Of a stretch of DNA of 64,000 bases, positions 24,123 through 37,100 are shown one piece after another. The notes under the pieces were generated by a model. It ran no database searches. It saw nothing but the letters and a program-made list of their open reading frames with translations, and was not told the origin of the DNA. The DNA is taken from contig NC_092563.1 of the NCBI RefSeq assembly GCF_037975245.1, positions 24,830,960 through 24,894,959 of the forward strand, in the 5' to 3' direction. This stretch comes from Apostichopus japonicus (lineage: Eukaryota > Echinodermata > Holothuroidea > Aspidochirotida > Stichopodidae). Positions within the stretch are counted from its first letter, which is position 1. The number at the start of each line of letters is the position of its first letter. Both the position numbers and the translations under genes were made by a program.

Positions 24123-27100
24123 AGCGGCGATCATCAGACAACTGTCGCCATGGTAACAGACCGCGCAGCTATGCACATGAGAAATAAGGTTACACGATTG
24201 TTGTCAATGTATTAAACGTCTTTCTCTTTTTTCTTTTTGATATTGTTTTGAAAAGTTAAAAACAAAATCTTCATTGAACTATCAAAAGTCTTCTTGTGAA
24301 ACTAGTCATAATTACCGACTGTTTACGATGTGGGAAACGAAGTTTGACGAGAACACAATACACTTCTTTAAAGTGATTGTCTTTAAACATTGTCTCAGGG
24401 TGTTATTTATGCATTCGTGCGCCGACAATGTTCCAACAACTTTAGGAAGGAGGTTTGCTATTCATATAAAAGATACGGTCTTTGAAATAAACAAACTGGC
24501 TCTTTCAGATGTCTATTGACAGGTACATCTTCTTACATCTCGTAAAATCGTGACTTTTCGTTAGAATGAGATGGTGATCAAAGATGGGTTGGCCAGGGTT
24601 GCCATAGTGATTGTACAGAATGAATGTCACCTTATCGCAAAATGATTACCATACAACTGTTCAAAAGTTTAAAGCTATTTTTATACCTAAAGCTTCAAGT
24701 TTTAAACATAATTTCGAAATAATGTGAATTGTTGTCGCCGAACAAAGATTTTGTTGAAGTATCTCGTAAATATTAATTATTATACTAACAGAAACAAGCA
24801 GCTTAATATATGGTCTTCGTCCATTTAAAGTACGGTTCATAAAGTTCATTAGTATTGACCCCAATTTAAAATTGCAAAGAAAAAAAAAATGCAAAATTCT
24901 AAAAGTTTTTTAACATGAAGTAAAACTCCTTTGTCCCATTCTTAAAATGTAATGACCTATTATTTTCATTTGAAAATCTTTGAATCTTTAGTTCCATATT
25001 TTCCATAAGCCAATTGACTGGTGAAAACGTTTGTGAAAGAATATAATATTCATATTATGTCACGTAAACCATGACTTCCATTAACTGCCAGATTATAGTA
25101 GATCTATTGGTTACAAATTATATAGCCTACATTCGCAAATAAGTTCCATGTAGTCTATACACTTGCTCGTTTGTAACATAGCCTATGTAAAGTATAGTTT
25201 ATTGTGGGTAACTTGGTATTCCAATACGTTTCACAGGGTCTGAGCATGGAGCTATGTTTATAGCTCCATGGTTTGAGCTACTATACTTGAACGTCAGATA
25301 TATCCTATAGTATAGTTTGCACGCATGAGAGAGTCAATCCTAGACAGTCATGTATAAACAAACTGTTCTTGTTTTGACGATGAAATACAACTTCCTTTAA
25401 ACGATGAAAACGTCAGGTATATATGAATCTCTTTTTAACAAAGATTTTCAGCGAGGGGAGATCTGTGTTGTTATTGTGGTACTCAAAATAGACGAATTTT
25501 ATTGCAGTTCCCGTTAGTGTGAAAATTAATAAGGCGACCTATACCGTATCATAACGTACGTTATGCTGCATGCTTGCTGCACGACTGCAACAGGTTTACA
25601 ATAGAAATTAGGTGGGGAGAGGGCGGGGTTGGGTTGCGAGTTGGAGGAGGGGAATGGGAAGTGGGGCAGGGAGGGGGTGACCGGGGTCTGGCCGTTGCAT
25701 GCGAAGCGGTATGGCGAATAACGAATAAGTGTACTGGATACTCTGTGACATACAATCTTCATGCATTATTCATTAACCTTATCCTCTTACTGCATATGCA
25801 TGTACTTCGATGAAACATTATTCAACCTCAAAGTTAAGAGTATCATAATTTACGAGTATTGCGATACGTTTCTCTATTCATCTTACTATCTAGATCTACG
25901 ATGACGTATACACACTAGTCTAGTTCAATCTCACAACACCTTTCATCTCCATGCATATCGGTCGATCACTATAGTTAGTTAGATAGTCCTCTGATTGTAT
26001 ATAGGACCATTATAGGGCGAGGAGACACAAACCCAATCATCATATCTTGAGCGTATGTGACAGACATCTTTATCAAAAACAAATCCCTTAAATAGCTTAG
26101 ATAAATATTGTCTAGTTTGGGAGACATCCTAGTTAACATTCATGTCTGGTAGCTGTCACTTTGTAAATCTGTGATGCCATAGTGCCACAATGGTCAGTAT
26201 TGAACCTTTCACTTTTTCTTTGCTTTTATTTTCGTCTTTCCAAGTTTAATATGTTTAAACAAAAATGAAATCCCTGCCATCATTACGTCATGTTAATTGA
26301 TCAATATTTTAGATTCAGAATTTTGCAAAACCCATCTCCATGAAAGAAACATGAAAGAAAGTTGTAAAATAAATAAATAAAAAACATATTCATAATAAAG
26401 CATGTTCGTGTGGCTCAATGACGTCATAGTAGACTTGATCAAGTCATCAACTTTGTTGTGGAGAAATCTGTGATATATCCCTAGTAGAATAACATGTTTC
26501 TTAGTTTTAGTCTGGGTAAGTTGATGTATAATATTTATCTCTATCACTAGGCCTACAAAGTAAGAAAGAGATAAATAAATAGTGATCACAGCTGCATATA
26601 TGCCTCAACTTTAATATCCCATTTAAGTTTCGCCAATGTTTGCGAAAAGTCGGTGAAGGAAGGGAGAGCAATTTTCATAAACATATTACAATTTCTAGGT
26701 CGTTATAGTAAGATCATAATGTGGGCATTCGCTTAGTATCTACCGCTTATCCGCAAAGACTTCGGATATTCGGCAATATGCAAACACGGAAAAGGAACCG
26801 TCTAAAAGTGCCATTTGAGACCATTTCGAGATCCTTATTATGGGCATTGAAAAAGTCAAATTAATCACAAAACAAATTAAAAATACTCCACCAAAGTACA
26901 ATAAAAAGCTGTAATCCTAACCTAGTTGTAAAAACTTTCAGCAGTGCATCGGTACAAGTAACTGTTAACTTTACTTCAGGTCAGCCCCAAAAAAATACGT
27001 GAGGATTAAAAATTATGCTAAATTCTTTTCCCGTATACCGACAACACTGAAACCTCTAAAATAATGATCACTTACGGCCGAGGCTAATGTTATGGTTTTC

Positions 27101-27847
27101 GCTATGCCTTTGCCATCCTTATCATATATAATTAGGCTACGCTAATTACGATCTTCACGTACAAACTAACTACTTCCGTGCATACAGGCCTATATAAGAT
27201 GGAATTGGAAACAAAAAAGAAAGCTCACCTTATCACAAATCGAATCGGATATATAATATTCTCTCAAAGCAAGTCCATTTTTAGAAGCAACATTTAAGAT
27301 TTCATATAGATATATTTTTTATATATATATATATATATATTACTGTTTATATTCACCCAAACGTGCTTCGTGTATATATAGTGTACTCCTCGCTAATAAT
27401 GAGACACACAACTTCACATACTGCGTTGCATTTTGAACTAAAACTGATCCATCACGGAACTGAACAAAGGCATTTATTGATCTCTCTATTTGAACACTGC
27501 CGTTTGTATGTGTGGGGGTAAAGTGATTTAAAAAGTGGCATGTGTAAACATACGTCATGGGCGGTCAAAGAGGGAGACAATAAAAGGCAGACAATAGAGT
27601 ATTGTGAAGTATAGGTAAATTGAATAAACGCAGGAATTACGGTATTGTGGTTACGTTACAGTATTATCTACAAGCTATAACTGGCAAAAAGTGTAGGGAA
27701 ATTCTAGACGTTAAATATAGTGCATATACTGATGCACATTTGGACTATAAATTATGTCTATCATTAGGTATGAACGGAAAGTTGTGTTAATAACTGCTCT
27801 GGAATTTGTGTGTGTGATGTTAATCCAGAAATCGGGGTGGGCGTGGG

Positions 27848-28915
27848 CAGGCGCGGATCCAGGGGGGGGGTCCAGACCCCCTGCTCTTGGCCCCCCAAAA
27901 AGAAAGAGAAAAAAAGAGAGAGATAAAATAATTTAATTAAACGCCAATTTTAAACATGTAGGACGTCAGAAGGGCGGTTATCCTTACAAGTCAGCCAGGT
28001 GTGTCTTTTCCGTCAAATGAACTATAGTGTGCACGCGTGCTACACGTGCAAAAAATGCCTAAAAATCTCAATTTTCAGACCGAAAAGTTTCAAAATTGAG
28101 GTGGTGTTCGAATTGTTTTGGGCGGTGAGGTGGCAGAGCGGTAGGCTGCATAGGATGCGCCGACGAATTCTTCATGAGAGATCGTTTTCTGCGGTGAGAA
28201 GGCATAAACTGTTCTCCGATCAACAATGGGCAAGGAACGTCTGAGCTCTTGTTCTCATGAACACGTATTATAACACTCCTATCGACACTGACGAAGTGGT
28301 CCGAAAGTTCATTGAGAAACAACCACGGTGTTTTTTATCTCCAATCTACCATGAATAGATCATCAATAAAACTAGCTAACTCGTACTGATGCAGATACAT
28401 TTCGAGTGAGTTTTTGTAGGTGCTTTGAATGGCTAAATTGAAGGGGGTTCCCTGTTGTACTTAAATATCCAAGAATTTCACAATGGATAGAGGGAAACCC
28501 ACTCCCATTAGACCCTAGGATCACTGGAGGCCAAACCCCTCACCCTTCCAGAATCCTGGATCCGGCCCTGCATCAAACAGTGGTGACGGAACGGGAGGGG
28601 GATTGGTGGCTAAAGGCATTATGAGTTTTGTATCATCTCAACTCATCTGATATGTATTACCATATTTCATAGATAGTTTTTTTTCTCATCAATTGAGAAA
28701 TTGCAGACATGAGATCCATATTTTCAGGCTAGGTACATGCAGCTTAGAATACTCGGGAAGTGCCTTTTCCGGCCATCTGGGGGGGTTTGTAAAGCCAAAA
28801 ATTTTCTGGTACGCTCCGCGCCAACCGATGGTGGCGCTCCGCTTAGATAGTCTTTCGATCAAGCGCGGCTGGACCAGTCAGACCCCCCCCTGTCAAAATC
28901 CTGCATCCGCCCCTG
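27848..28915. mobile_element. hAT-like remnant carrying a palindromic module
   Basis: The left end is CAGGCGCGGATCCAGGGGGG. Facing ends occur at 28570 (CAGGGCCGGATCCAGGAT read inward) and 28915 (CAGGGGCGGATGCAGGAT read inward). All three resemble the ends of the cluster at 12-17 kb. No matching 8-bp target duplication is present, so this is probably two overlapping or nested decayed copies. A purine-rich run follows the left end, as at 13262. Confidence 0.45.
28757..28852 (+). repeat. palindromic module, copy 6
   Basis: Same module as in the cluster at 13-17.6 kb, more than 11 kb away, with core GCGCCAACCGATGGTGGCGC followed by CCGCTTAGATAGT. Confidence 0.8.
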
Positions 28916-30780
28916 GTGGGGTGGGGGAGGTGTAGCAATTCTGACAATACTGCAACGGCATCTAACTATGTCAGGGAATCACAAGACATCGACTAAAATA
29001 AATCACAGCAATATTCAATAATTCATATTCAAATTGTTTATTATTTACAATTCATAATTAAATACAAATAATGACTGAAAAACTTCAAGTGTATATATTC
29101 AACCTTCAAATAACGCATGGTATAAACCCCTCTTGTCAACCCCTCTTGCCTCCACCCACCCCCCCCCTACCAGACAAGAAAAAAGTAACACAAAATCCTA
29201 AATCAACTAGTCATTCTATGTAGCTCATGCTTGGTGCCTGAGATATCAAAATTGATGGGTTTGTTTAACAATTTTTCGGTAAAGGAGAGTAAAATATACG
29301 AAGTACTCGCTTAGTTCATATATGGTGCAATTTTAAACTTCAACAGAATGATTTAGATATGTACAAATATAGTGTCTATAAAACAGACAGCTTTAAAGAA
29401 CTATTTCCTGACCCCATCCCCTCCCAACCCACCACCGTTACCCTTTAGCCTTAGAGGTGATTTGTATCTCATCAGAGCACAGTTAACTTGCCGGGGTTTG
29501 CGTTGCACCTGGAAGTGATGTGAACTACATTTAGAGGCACTGAGGACTTTCCATTTGGTTTACAGTAAAAATATCAGAAAAAGTTTATATTCAATTCTTT
29601 GGTATAAATATAGAATATAAACTGGATCACTTTCATATTCTGTTATCATTTCGGTGTGCTGGGTTTCTTCCAGGGGTGAAACCAACTTTTTGTACTGAGG
29701 AGGAGGGGTGGGGTGGGGGCAGGGGAATCTAAGATGCTAAGTTACCCAGAGGAAGGGTCTAAGTTCACATATATGTATAATTTATTTGTATTTATTAAGT
29801 TAAAAAAGCTTTGTGGTTATATAAGTTTTCTGAAAAAACATATTCTGGAATCTGATATTTCATTTACACGATTTCACAACACCATTTTTCGATAATTGAG
29901 AAAAAGATTATGCTAACTCAGCAGACAAATTTATGAAAATCATGGAGATTAAGAATAAGTGAAATTTAGCACTGTTTAAAGAGAAAGGTGACTCGATCGC
30001 TTATTTATTTGGAAAAATGTAACATATAATATTGTCTTTCATTCGTCATAATTTCCTTCTGTGATAGCCGATTAAAGTGCCTATCTATTTTTTCCGTACC
30101 TAAATATCATGTCAAATCTTAACTAAGAAGAAGTACAGACAAGATGCAATACCACCACCCCCTTCCAACCCCCCCTCCCCCTCCCCCCAAAGCAAGAGGA
30201 AAGAAAAAGTAATTAGCCAAACACATCAGGATACTTATAGCATTCCATCCAACCAACATTGCATATGAATAATGACTGGTTATCAGACACTTTTTCGATC
30301 ACATGACTTGCCAATACAGTTTTGAAAACCCACATTTTCAGAATAGTTGCAATTTCTAAAGGGCCTTTGACAGTAGTTCCAAACCTTGGGAGCCCGCAAG
30401 GTTGCCTGCAACTCCTCTTTCTCCCCACCCCACCCCCTTACTCATGCACATCAGTCTCTAAACGGAGGAGCTGAAGTATTCATAAATCATAAATTATTTT
30501 ATCATATTGGTCCAACCTCACTCACATTGGTTCTTTCATTGAGTGTATTCACGCTTTCCTCCGGCCATCTTGTATCCGTGGACGACCCATTTAGCTGGTT
30601 TACACCTAAGATGTTCAATTTGAGAAACACAAAACTTGGTATTCAACTGAATGAGCAGTTCTTACGCTCAATCTAAAGACCAACACGTCACGTGAAGCAA
30701 TGTCGGGAGCCAATCCATGCATCGTACTTCTAAAAGTGGCCGAGATTTCGCACTGGTATTAAAATTGACGGACAAGATTA
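28916..30780. other. non-coding stretch downstream of the EF-hand gene
   Basis: AT-rich DNA with C-runs near 29160 and 30170. It probably includes the 3' UTR of the minus-strand gene that stops at 30781; no poly(A) signal can be assigned with confidence. Confidence 0.4.
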
Positions 30781-31111
30781 TTACGAAGTGAAATAGTAAT
30801 CACAGTTAGCCAATGGACAGCCCTGTACTTCCGTGGTGAAATCATAATAGAGGAGGACTTCCTGAGGGCAGTCTCTCGTACTGCCTCTGAACCCGTACTC
30901 CTCCATGGTCTTATCTGGTATCAATAAATCGGAGGCTTCCCTCGTCTTGTTTAAGTAAAGTCTCATCTTGGTGGTAGCGATGTCCATTTCCTCTTTGATT
31001 AACGATATCAAACCGTAGACATAGATATGGGAATGCACGACCTTGGTGAAGTGACCAGGGTAGCTACGTAAGTTTTCAAAAGTGGCCATCTTGAATAAGA
31101 TCTTGACGTAC
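30781..31111 (-). CDS. EF-hand gene, exon 6 (stop codon)
   Basis: Acceptor TTTGTCTGTCTGCAG; the first base completes the Arg codon from exon 5. 110 codons including TAA at 30783-30781. Confidence 0.75.
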
Positions 31112-34100
31112 CTGCAGACAGACAAAGATAAAGTTTGCAAAATTAGATAATTCAGCTATAAATATTAGTAATTAATGTTTTGCTCTGAGAAAAGGAGAGG
31201 AAGAGCAGAGAAGGTAAAGACAAAGGGTGGGGGGGGGGGGGGAAAGAAGCTTTTATGAATAAAAATACTCATTATTTGGATGTTACTAGGTGACTATAAT
31301 GGAGCCTTGGAGTGGTGAAGATATTTGCTCCTGGAGTCTGATGATGAATATGCATGGTAGGGAAATCTGGTGCTGAAGGTCTCTTTTGTCCTTTAAGCAA
31401 TACCTGTATCTACTGTGTATAGAACATAACATACACTTTTGAGAAAGTCAAAACTTAACTGAAATCTTCTCTGTTCGGTATTAACAGTAATTAAATATCG
31501 TTGCAAGACTTTTAGGGGAGACAGCCACCTTAAGTCTCTCTATTTTTCTTGTGGTGGCTTTTCTGAATTCAAATCCAGACTTGTTAACTTCAGAAGGCCT
31601 CGATGTAGATTGATACAGCAGTGATGCATGCAGGACAGTACATAGACACAACACACTCTCTAAAGAACGTTTGTTTTATGTTTCAAGTTGCTAATGTGAC
31701 GTAAAATCTCAAGGTTATCACCTGCATTGATACTGTATACTACTACTATCATTATACACTACAATACACTGAAGTCTGTGCCATCTACTAGTATGATAGA
31801 CCCAAGGTGACATTTTCATGAGGCCTTGTACATTGATAAAGAACTGCAGTAATGATCTGTCATAAAATGAGGAAATATATTAAGAGCCAGTAAAGGCATC
31901 AAATTAGCTGTGTATTTGGTTACATTCTACATTTTAGAGAATTTTAGGGTCGCTGTCACTAGGAGAGATTTTCGGAATTCAGTGTGAACGAAAACAAAAT
32001 GTTGAAAATGGCCGCTATATTTTCGATATGTTACACAATACTGATGAAATAATAAAGCTAGATGCTCAAAGGTGCCAGACAGGTTTCACACTACAGACAC
32101 GACAGTAATTTGCAATTAAGAAAAGTTGTCGTCTCGTTTTTTATTTAAGAGAAATAAGGCAGCTGTTTAGATTTCCAGAGTGATTGGTCATCCTGCAGTA
32201 CTAACATTGACAATCAGAGCTAAGTTGGGGGGTATAAAATTATGTGCTCGAAAATCATATGGCTATAGCATTTAACTTTTTCAGAGTGGACGAAATTGTA
32301 TATATCACCAAGAAATGCTAGTACTAGGGAATTAATTTTTTTTTTCCCAAACAATCAAAGAAAACAGTCATTCACTGAACAAAATTCGAACGAGTGAACT
32401 CAGGAACATTTAGATGTCGCAGCCTAAGGACTAATGATAATAATAACAACAACAACAGCAAAAACAGCCAAAAAAATCGAGCCATAATTCAATTCTGCCC
32501 AAATTTTGTAAGAGGGTTTTAGTGCAAAATTCAATTATGAACATTGGATACATGATTCACCACTTCAAAAAATTAAATTGGCAAAAACTTTGTCAATATA
32601 TTAGCATATTAGAAAGTTTATTGACATTGCCAAAGCTTGTTTCTCAAACGTTCATTTTACTTGTAAAGATATTCACATATGTCATTTGAATAGAAATCGC
32701 TCAGAAAATATCACCCTTGTACTTTTTCATTCCTTTTTTTTTGTTCCCTATTCCAACTTAAGTTATTAGTTTGATTTTTGACTACTGTTTGGTATTAGTA
32801 ATACACAACATTTGAGGGCTCCTACAGCCAGTTCAAGCATTTACAGTGACTCGTGTGGTTTCCAAAGACCTAACTTTGATTTTTTTTTAATTTTTAATAT
32901 TTTTTTTATTATCATTCCATCAAGAGTCCAAACAATGTTACAATTCATAATAACATATACTTTATGACCATTAGTCAATATTATCAACAACAACCACTAA
33001 ATCATTAAACATCAAATACAGATTTCCACTTAGGCCATCTGATATCAAAAGCATTTTGCTTACAATTAGTTTGATACATAAACTTTTCTTTTAGATAAAA
33101 ATTCTTTAGATCAAGTTTACCATAGCTAAAGGAAGGTTTCTCATTTTTAACCTTACTTTTGTAAACACAAAATTTCAGAACCAGAAGGATGTTATTAAAC
33201 ACATAGTCTTTGTACAAATAATTTCCAAACAGAACAAGCTCTTTACTAACTACAATATTGATATTCAATTTGATTTGAACCCAGTTTTGAAAATCCCTCC
33301 ATACTTTCTGGGTGAAGCCGCATTCCCAAAATAAATGAATTAAACTCTCATCTGCCACACCACAAAAAGTGCACAATGGATCATTGGTTTTGCCAATTTT
33401 AACCATGAGAGTATTTGTCCCTAAAATTCTGTTATGAAGACGAAATTGGAACCAATGGAGCTTCACCTCAGAAGTACATTTCCAGTTGTATGAGCACACC
33501 TTATACCAATCTACTTCAGAAAGAAGTGGGGACAAGAGCATGTTCCATTTGTGAATACATTTATATTGGACCTTATTATTTGTTAATAAAATATTATAAA
33601 ACCTTTTACACCCTTGTGGATCCATAAGAACAGTTTTTATATGAAAGCCTTGAAATGGGAGTGCAAGAGAACTATTTCTCTGGCCTAATAGACCATAGAA
33701 GGATTCTCTATTGCCTTTTTAATACCATGCAAGTGAAGAAAATTTGTTCTCACATCATATTTTTAACTTTGATATTTGACTAGTGTTTGGTATTATTAAT
33801 ACACAACATTCGAGGGCTCCTGCAGGCAGTTCAAGCATTTACAGTGACTCACCGTGGGGCAGGTTCTACATACGGTTTCCAAAGACCTAACTGGCAGCAA
33901 GGACATGCTTGTATTTCTTCTTTAGTTATTCTCAGAACTGGTCCATCTGCTAATTGATCACTAAAAACGATAAATGGAAATGTGTGAAATATTAAAGGCA
34001 GCCTGTGTTTATTATTTCTGAAAGCTTAGCTGACTTTTGCTTTAAATATTATAGGAGAATATAAAATAAAGTAAAGTAAATTAAAGTTTTATTTTTTTTT

Positions 34101-37100
34101 TATTAATTTATTCCTTTTGGGGGGTGATTTTTGACATGCATGAATATTCTTCATGTGCATGTTTTACAAGGGACTGATTACAAGTAGCTTGTACCTTTGA
34201 CATTTACATACATCACCTGTGACACCTACTATTATGAAGCACAGAGTATAACAAAATGATGATAGGAAGATATCATAAGGAAAAGTGGGATCTTAAAGGA
34301 GACACACAGCCAACCATCATCATCGATCATTGATGTGATAGAGAGTTAGAGATAACTGTTATGGATAACTCTGCCAACCTCACTGACTATCAGATACGAC
34401 CTGCTAACTTGGATATCTCCCGAACGGAGCAAGATTTCTCTCAGCTGGTTGGACAAGTAGTTCTTCACAAAGATCTCTGTGATATAGAGGTAAACATGGT
34501 TGGGTTTTGTGTTGCCTTTAATGCAGGTACACAGCTGAACCATACAGCATCTTTAATCTTTTTAACTTCACTTCTGAGGTCCATATGAGGTGGATATATT
34601 TGACATGAGATGGGCAAATCAAGAATATGAGGGACTCTTTTAAGTCATCCACGACAAAAATGCTAGTTTTGATAAAACCTCAAACACCACCGTAGGGAGA
34701 GGGGAAAAAAGTTTGTTCCTGGCTTGTACTATTAATAGTTTGTTGAAAATTAATGCAATTAATGTTATTGACAATTGTTAAAAAAGAATACTTTATTGCA
34801 GATATTACCTATCTGGAAATGTGAGCCCTTTTGCAAACTCCAAGTAATCAATTCTTCCATTATTATCTTTGTCCAGCTGGAGAGCAAACACATGCAGCTC
34901 AACACTGTTGCAGGGAGCATCAAGGTCTAACATTCCTGTAACACAGAAAAGACAAGAGAAAAAAATTATCATAAATGGTGGAATTATTAAAATTAAGGTC
35001 TTTTTCGATGCTCTTTTATATGCATGCTCTACATTCATGGTTAGCAAGCATTCCCACTCACACACTAAAACCAGGGACTCTCATGTAATTCTTAGGACTA
35101 TTAGACCAGAGAAAAAAACATTGGTTGAAGCGATGGGGCCACGCAGAAATCAAAATCTACTATGCTGTACCTAGATTGAGCAATTGCTCAGGGTAGGCAA
35201 GTAAGATGCTCAAACCTTAAAGCAGCATTTTGCGTTTGGTCGCCGTTTTCTACTTTTTTGACATGTCGATCGAGTTTTTTACATATATCAATCACAAAAC
35301 AGCAAACTAAGATATTAGCCAAGTTTTTCCCTGCCAACAACGTTAATTGGCGAGTAATTAAGGATATTTGCAGATAATGAGAAAAGTGTCCACGACAAAT
35401 TCCACGTTCAAAGTTAATTGCGTACAGTTCCCCCAAACCCACTAGTTTGAATTCTACCAATCAGAGATGCAGGTTTAGTTATGAGCCGTTGCTAAAAATA
35501 GATTCAAGACTTTGCGTTGGTACAACCAGGGAGTTGTTATGGAACTCCCTGGTACAACTGCCATATAGACTGTACACAAATCAAGCATGGTGTCCTATTA
35601 CGTTTTGGCCAATGACGTTCGTAGTGTTTAAATATTGATATTATGGGCGAGGTTTATTGGGATCCCAACGGAAAATATTGGAGAAAAACAAAGTTGAAAG
35701 TTTCACATTTTTCGACTTTTATGCCACCATTTGAAGTAAGATTTAAATAGATAATCTAGTTATGTATGTCATTATGGCATAGTGTAGTCAGTGAGGTTGA
35801 GAAAAATCATAGAAAAGGACGCAAAATGCTGCTTTAAGGCCTTATGGTTCTGCACATACCCTATTAGTGTAGAATTTTGGGCTGGTTCTTTAAATGGGCC
35901 GAATTGAAATCTCTCGTGGGTTGGTTTTCAACCTGTCGGCAGCCTACTTAAGACCCATGCGCTAAACAGATAGCCAAGTTGCTTTAATATTGTACGCAAA
36001 TGTGACAATGCCAAGGGTAAGTTTTTTTTCTCTTCATATCTTACATAAATGAAATTCAATCAAATAGAGAAGAACAATATTCCATTCCTCTGTTATCCTT
36101 GCATTTCTCTTATTAAGTTAACTTTGTGTATTTACTACTCCAGGTATTGCTTCTAAAAACAAAGAATATTAATTGTTCCCCTTAAATTCTGAAAAGCTAA
36201 TTGAAAAATTTTCATATTTAGAATCTTGTCTGTGTGTTCAGACTATAATTAACTGTCAGTAAGTGAATGTTCTTCCCAAACCCCTTCCTAACTCAACTTC
36301 CTTCCACTCCACCACATTAATTGTCATACCACTGGTAGAAACATCACCTGCTTTAAATTCATCATATGAAAGTAAGCCATCTTGATTTGTGTCAAATTTT
36401 CTGAACAGCTCTTCCGCTTTCATGCCGTTTTCTTTCATCCATCTGTTCATCCGATCCAGAAAACTCTGGTAAAGATCCAGCTGTGTTGTCAACTCCTCGC
36501 ATGACTTTTCCAGTTTAAGCTACATTAAACAGAAGGGGAGATATTCTGTGACAATTGCCTCCCAAATATTTTAGTATTAGTCTTCTCTTAAAAATCAAAC
36601 TACTGTGCCTCAAACCTCAGGCCCTATTTATTGAATTTCCTACCTTGAAACCATACAGGAATTCTCATAGTTTCATATAAGTATTAATGAGATTCTAGAT
36701 AAAAGTTAATAGATAACTGCACCCAAATATCTATTCTAAACATTTGAAGATGAAATGCAGAAATATCCATATGTACTAAACATTGCTCAAATTGTGCATG
36801 AGTTGACCAGGACACTGTATGAGTACAAAACAATTGGTCTTCCTTTTTAAACACATAATGCAGTAATTTTTTTTCTAACACTCCATGTAGATTTCCAGTT
36901 AATACCTGGTTTTGTCAAACAAACAGCCATCTCTGACTTGAGATAATTCTGTCGGATGTTCATTAAACAGACTGATGTCTGCAAAGTAAAATATATCATG
37001 AATACATCTATCGCTGTACATTAACACAAAAACAAACCAGAGGATAAGTTAGATACAGTACTGCTCATGAAATGTCAAGGAATGTGTATATACTTTGAAA

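Larger units (their letters stand above)
17639..27847. other. long non-coding stretch
   Basis: No gene is supported. It contains a foldback element, three TA arrays, a degenerate CTTGACAA-type repeat region and scattered short direct repeats. Candidate frames near 24274-24519 (+) and 24661-24894 (-) show no motif or convincing splice sites. Confidence 0.5.
32769..33892. repeat. long direct repeat flanking the LINE (target-site duplication)
   Basis: The segment at about 32769-32875 and that at about 33769-33892 match over about 105-125 bp. Shared blocks include ATACACAACATT, CAGTTCAAGCATTTACAGTG and GTTTCCAAAGACCTAAC. The right copy holds the donor and 3' part of EF-hand exon 5. The left copy has lost about 20 bp just at that donor. 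Confidence 0.75.
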
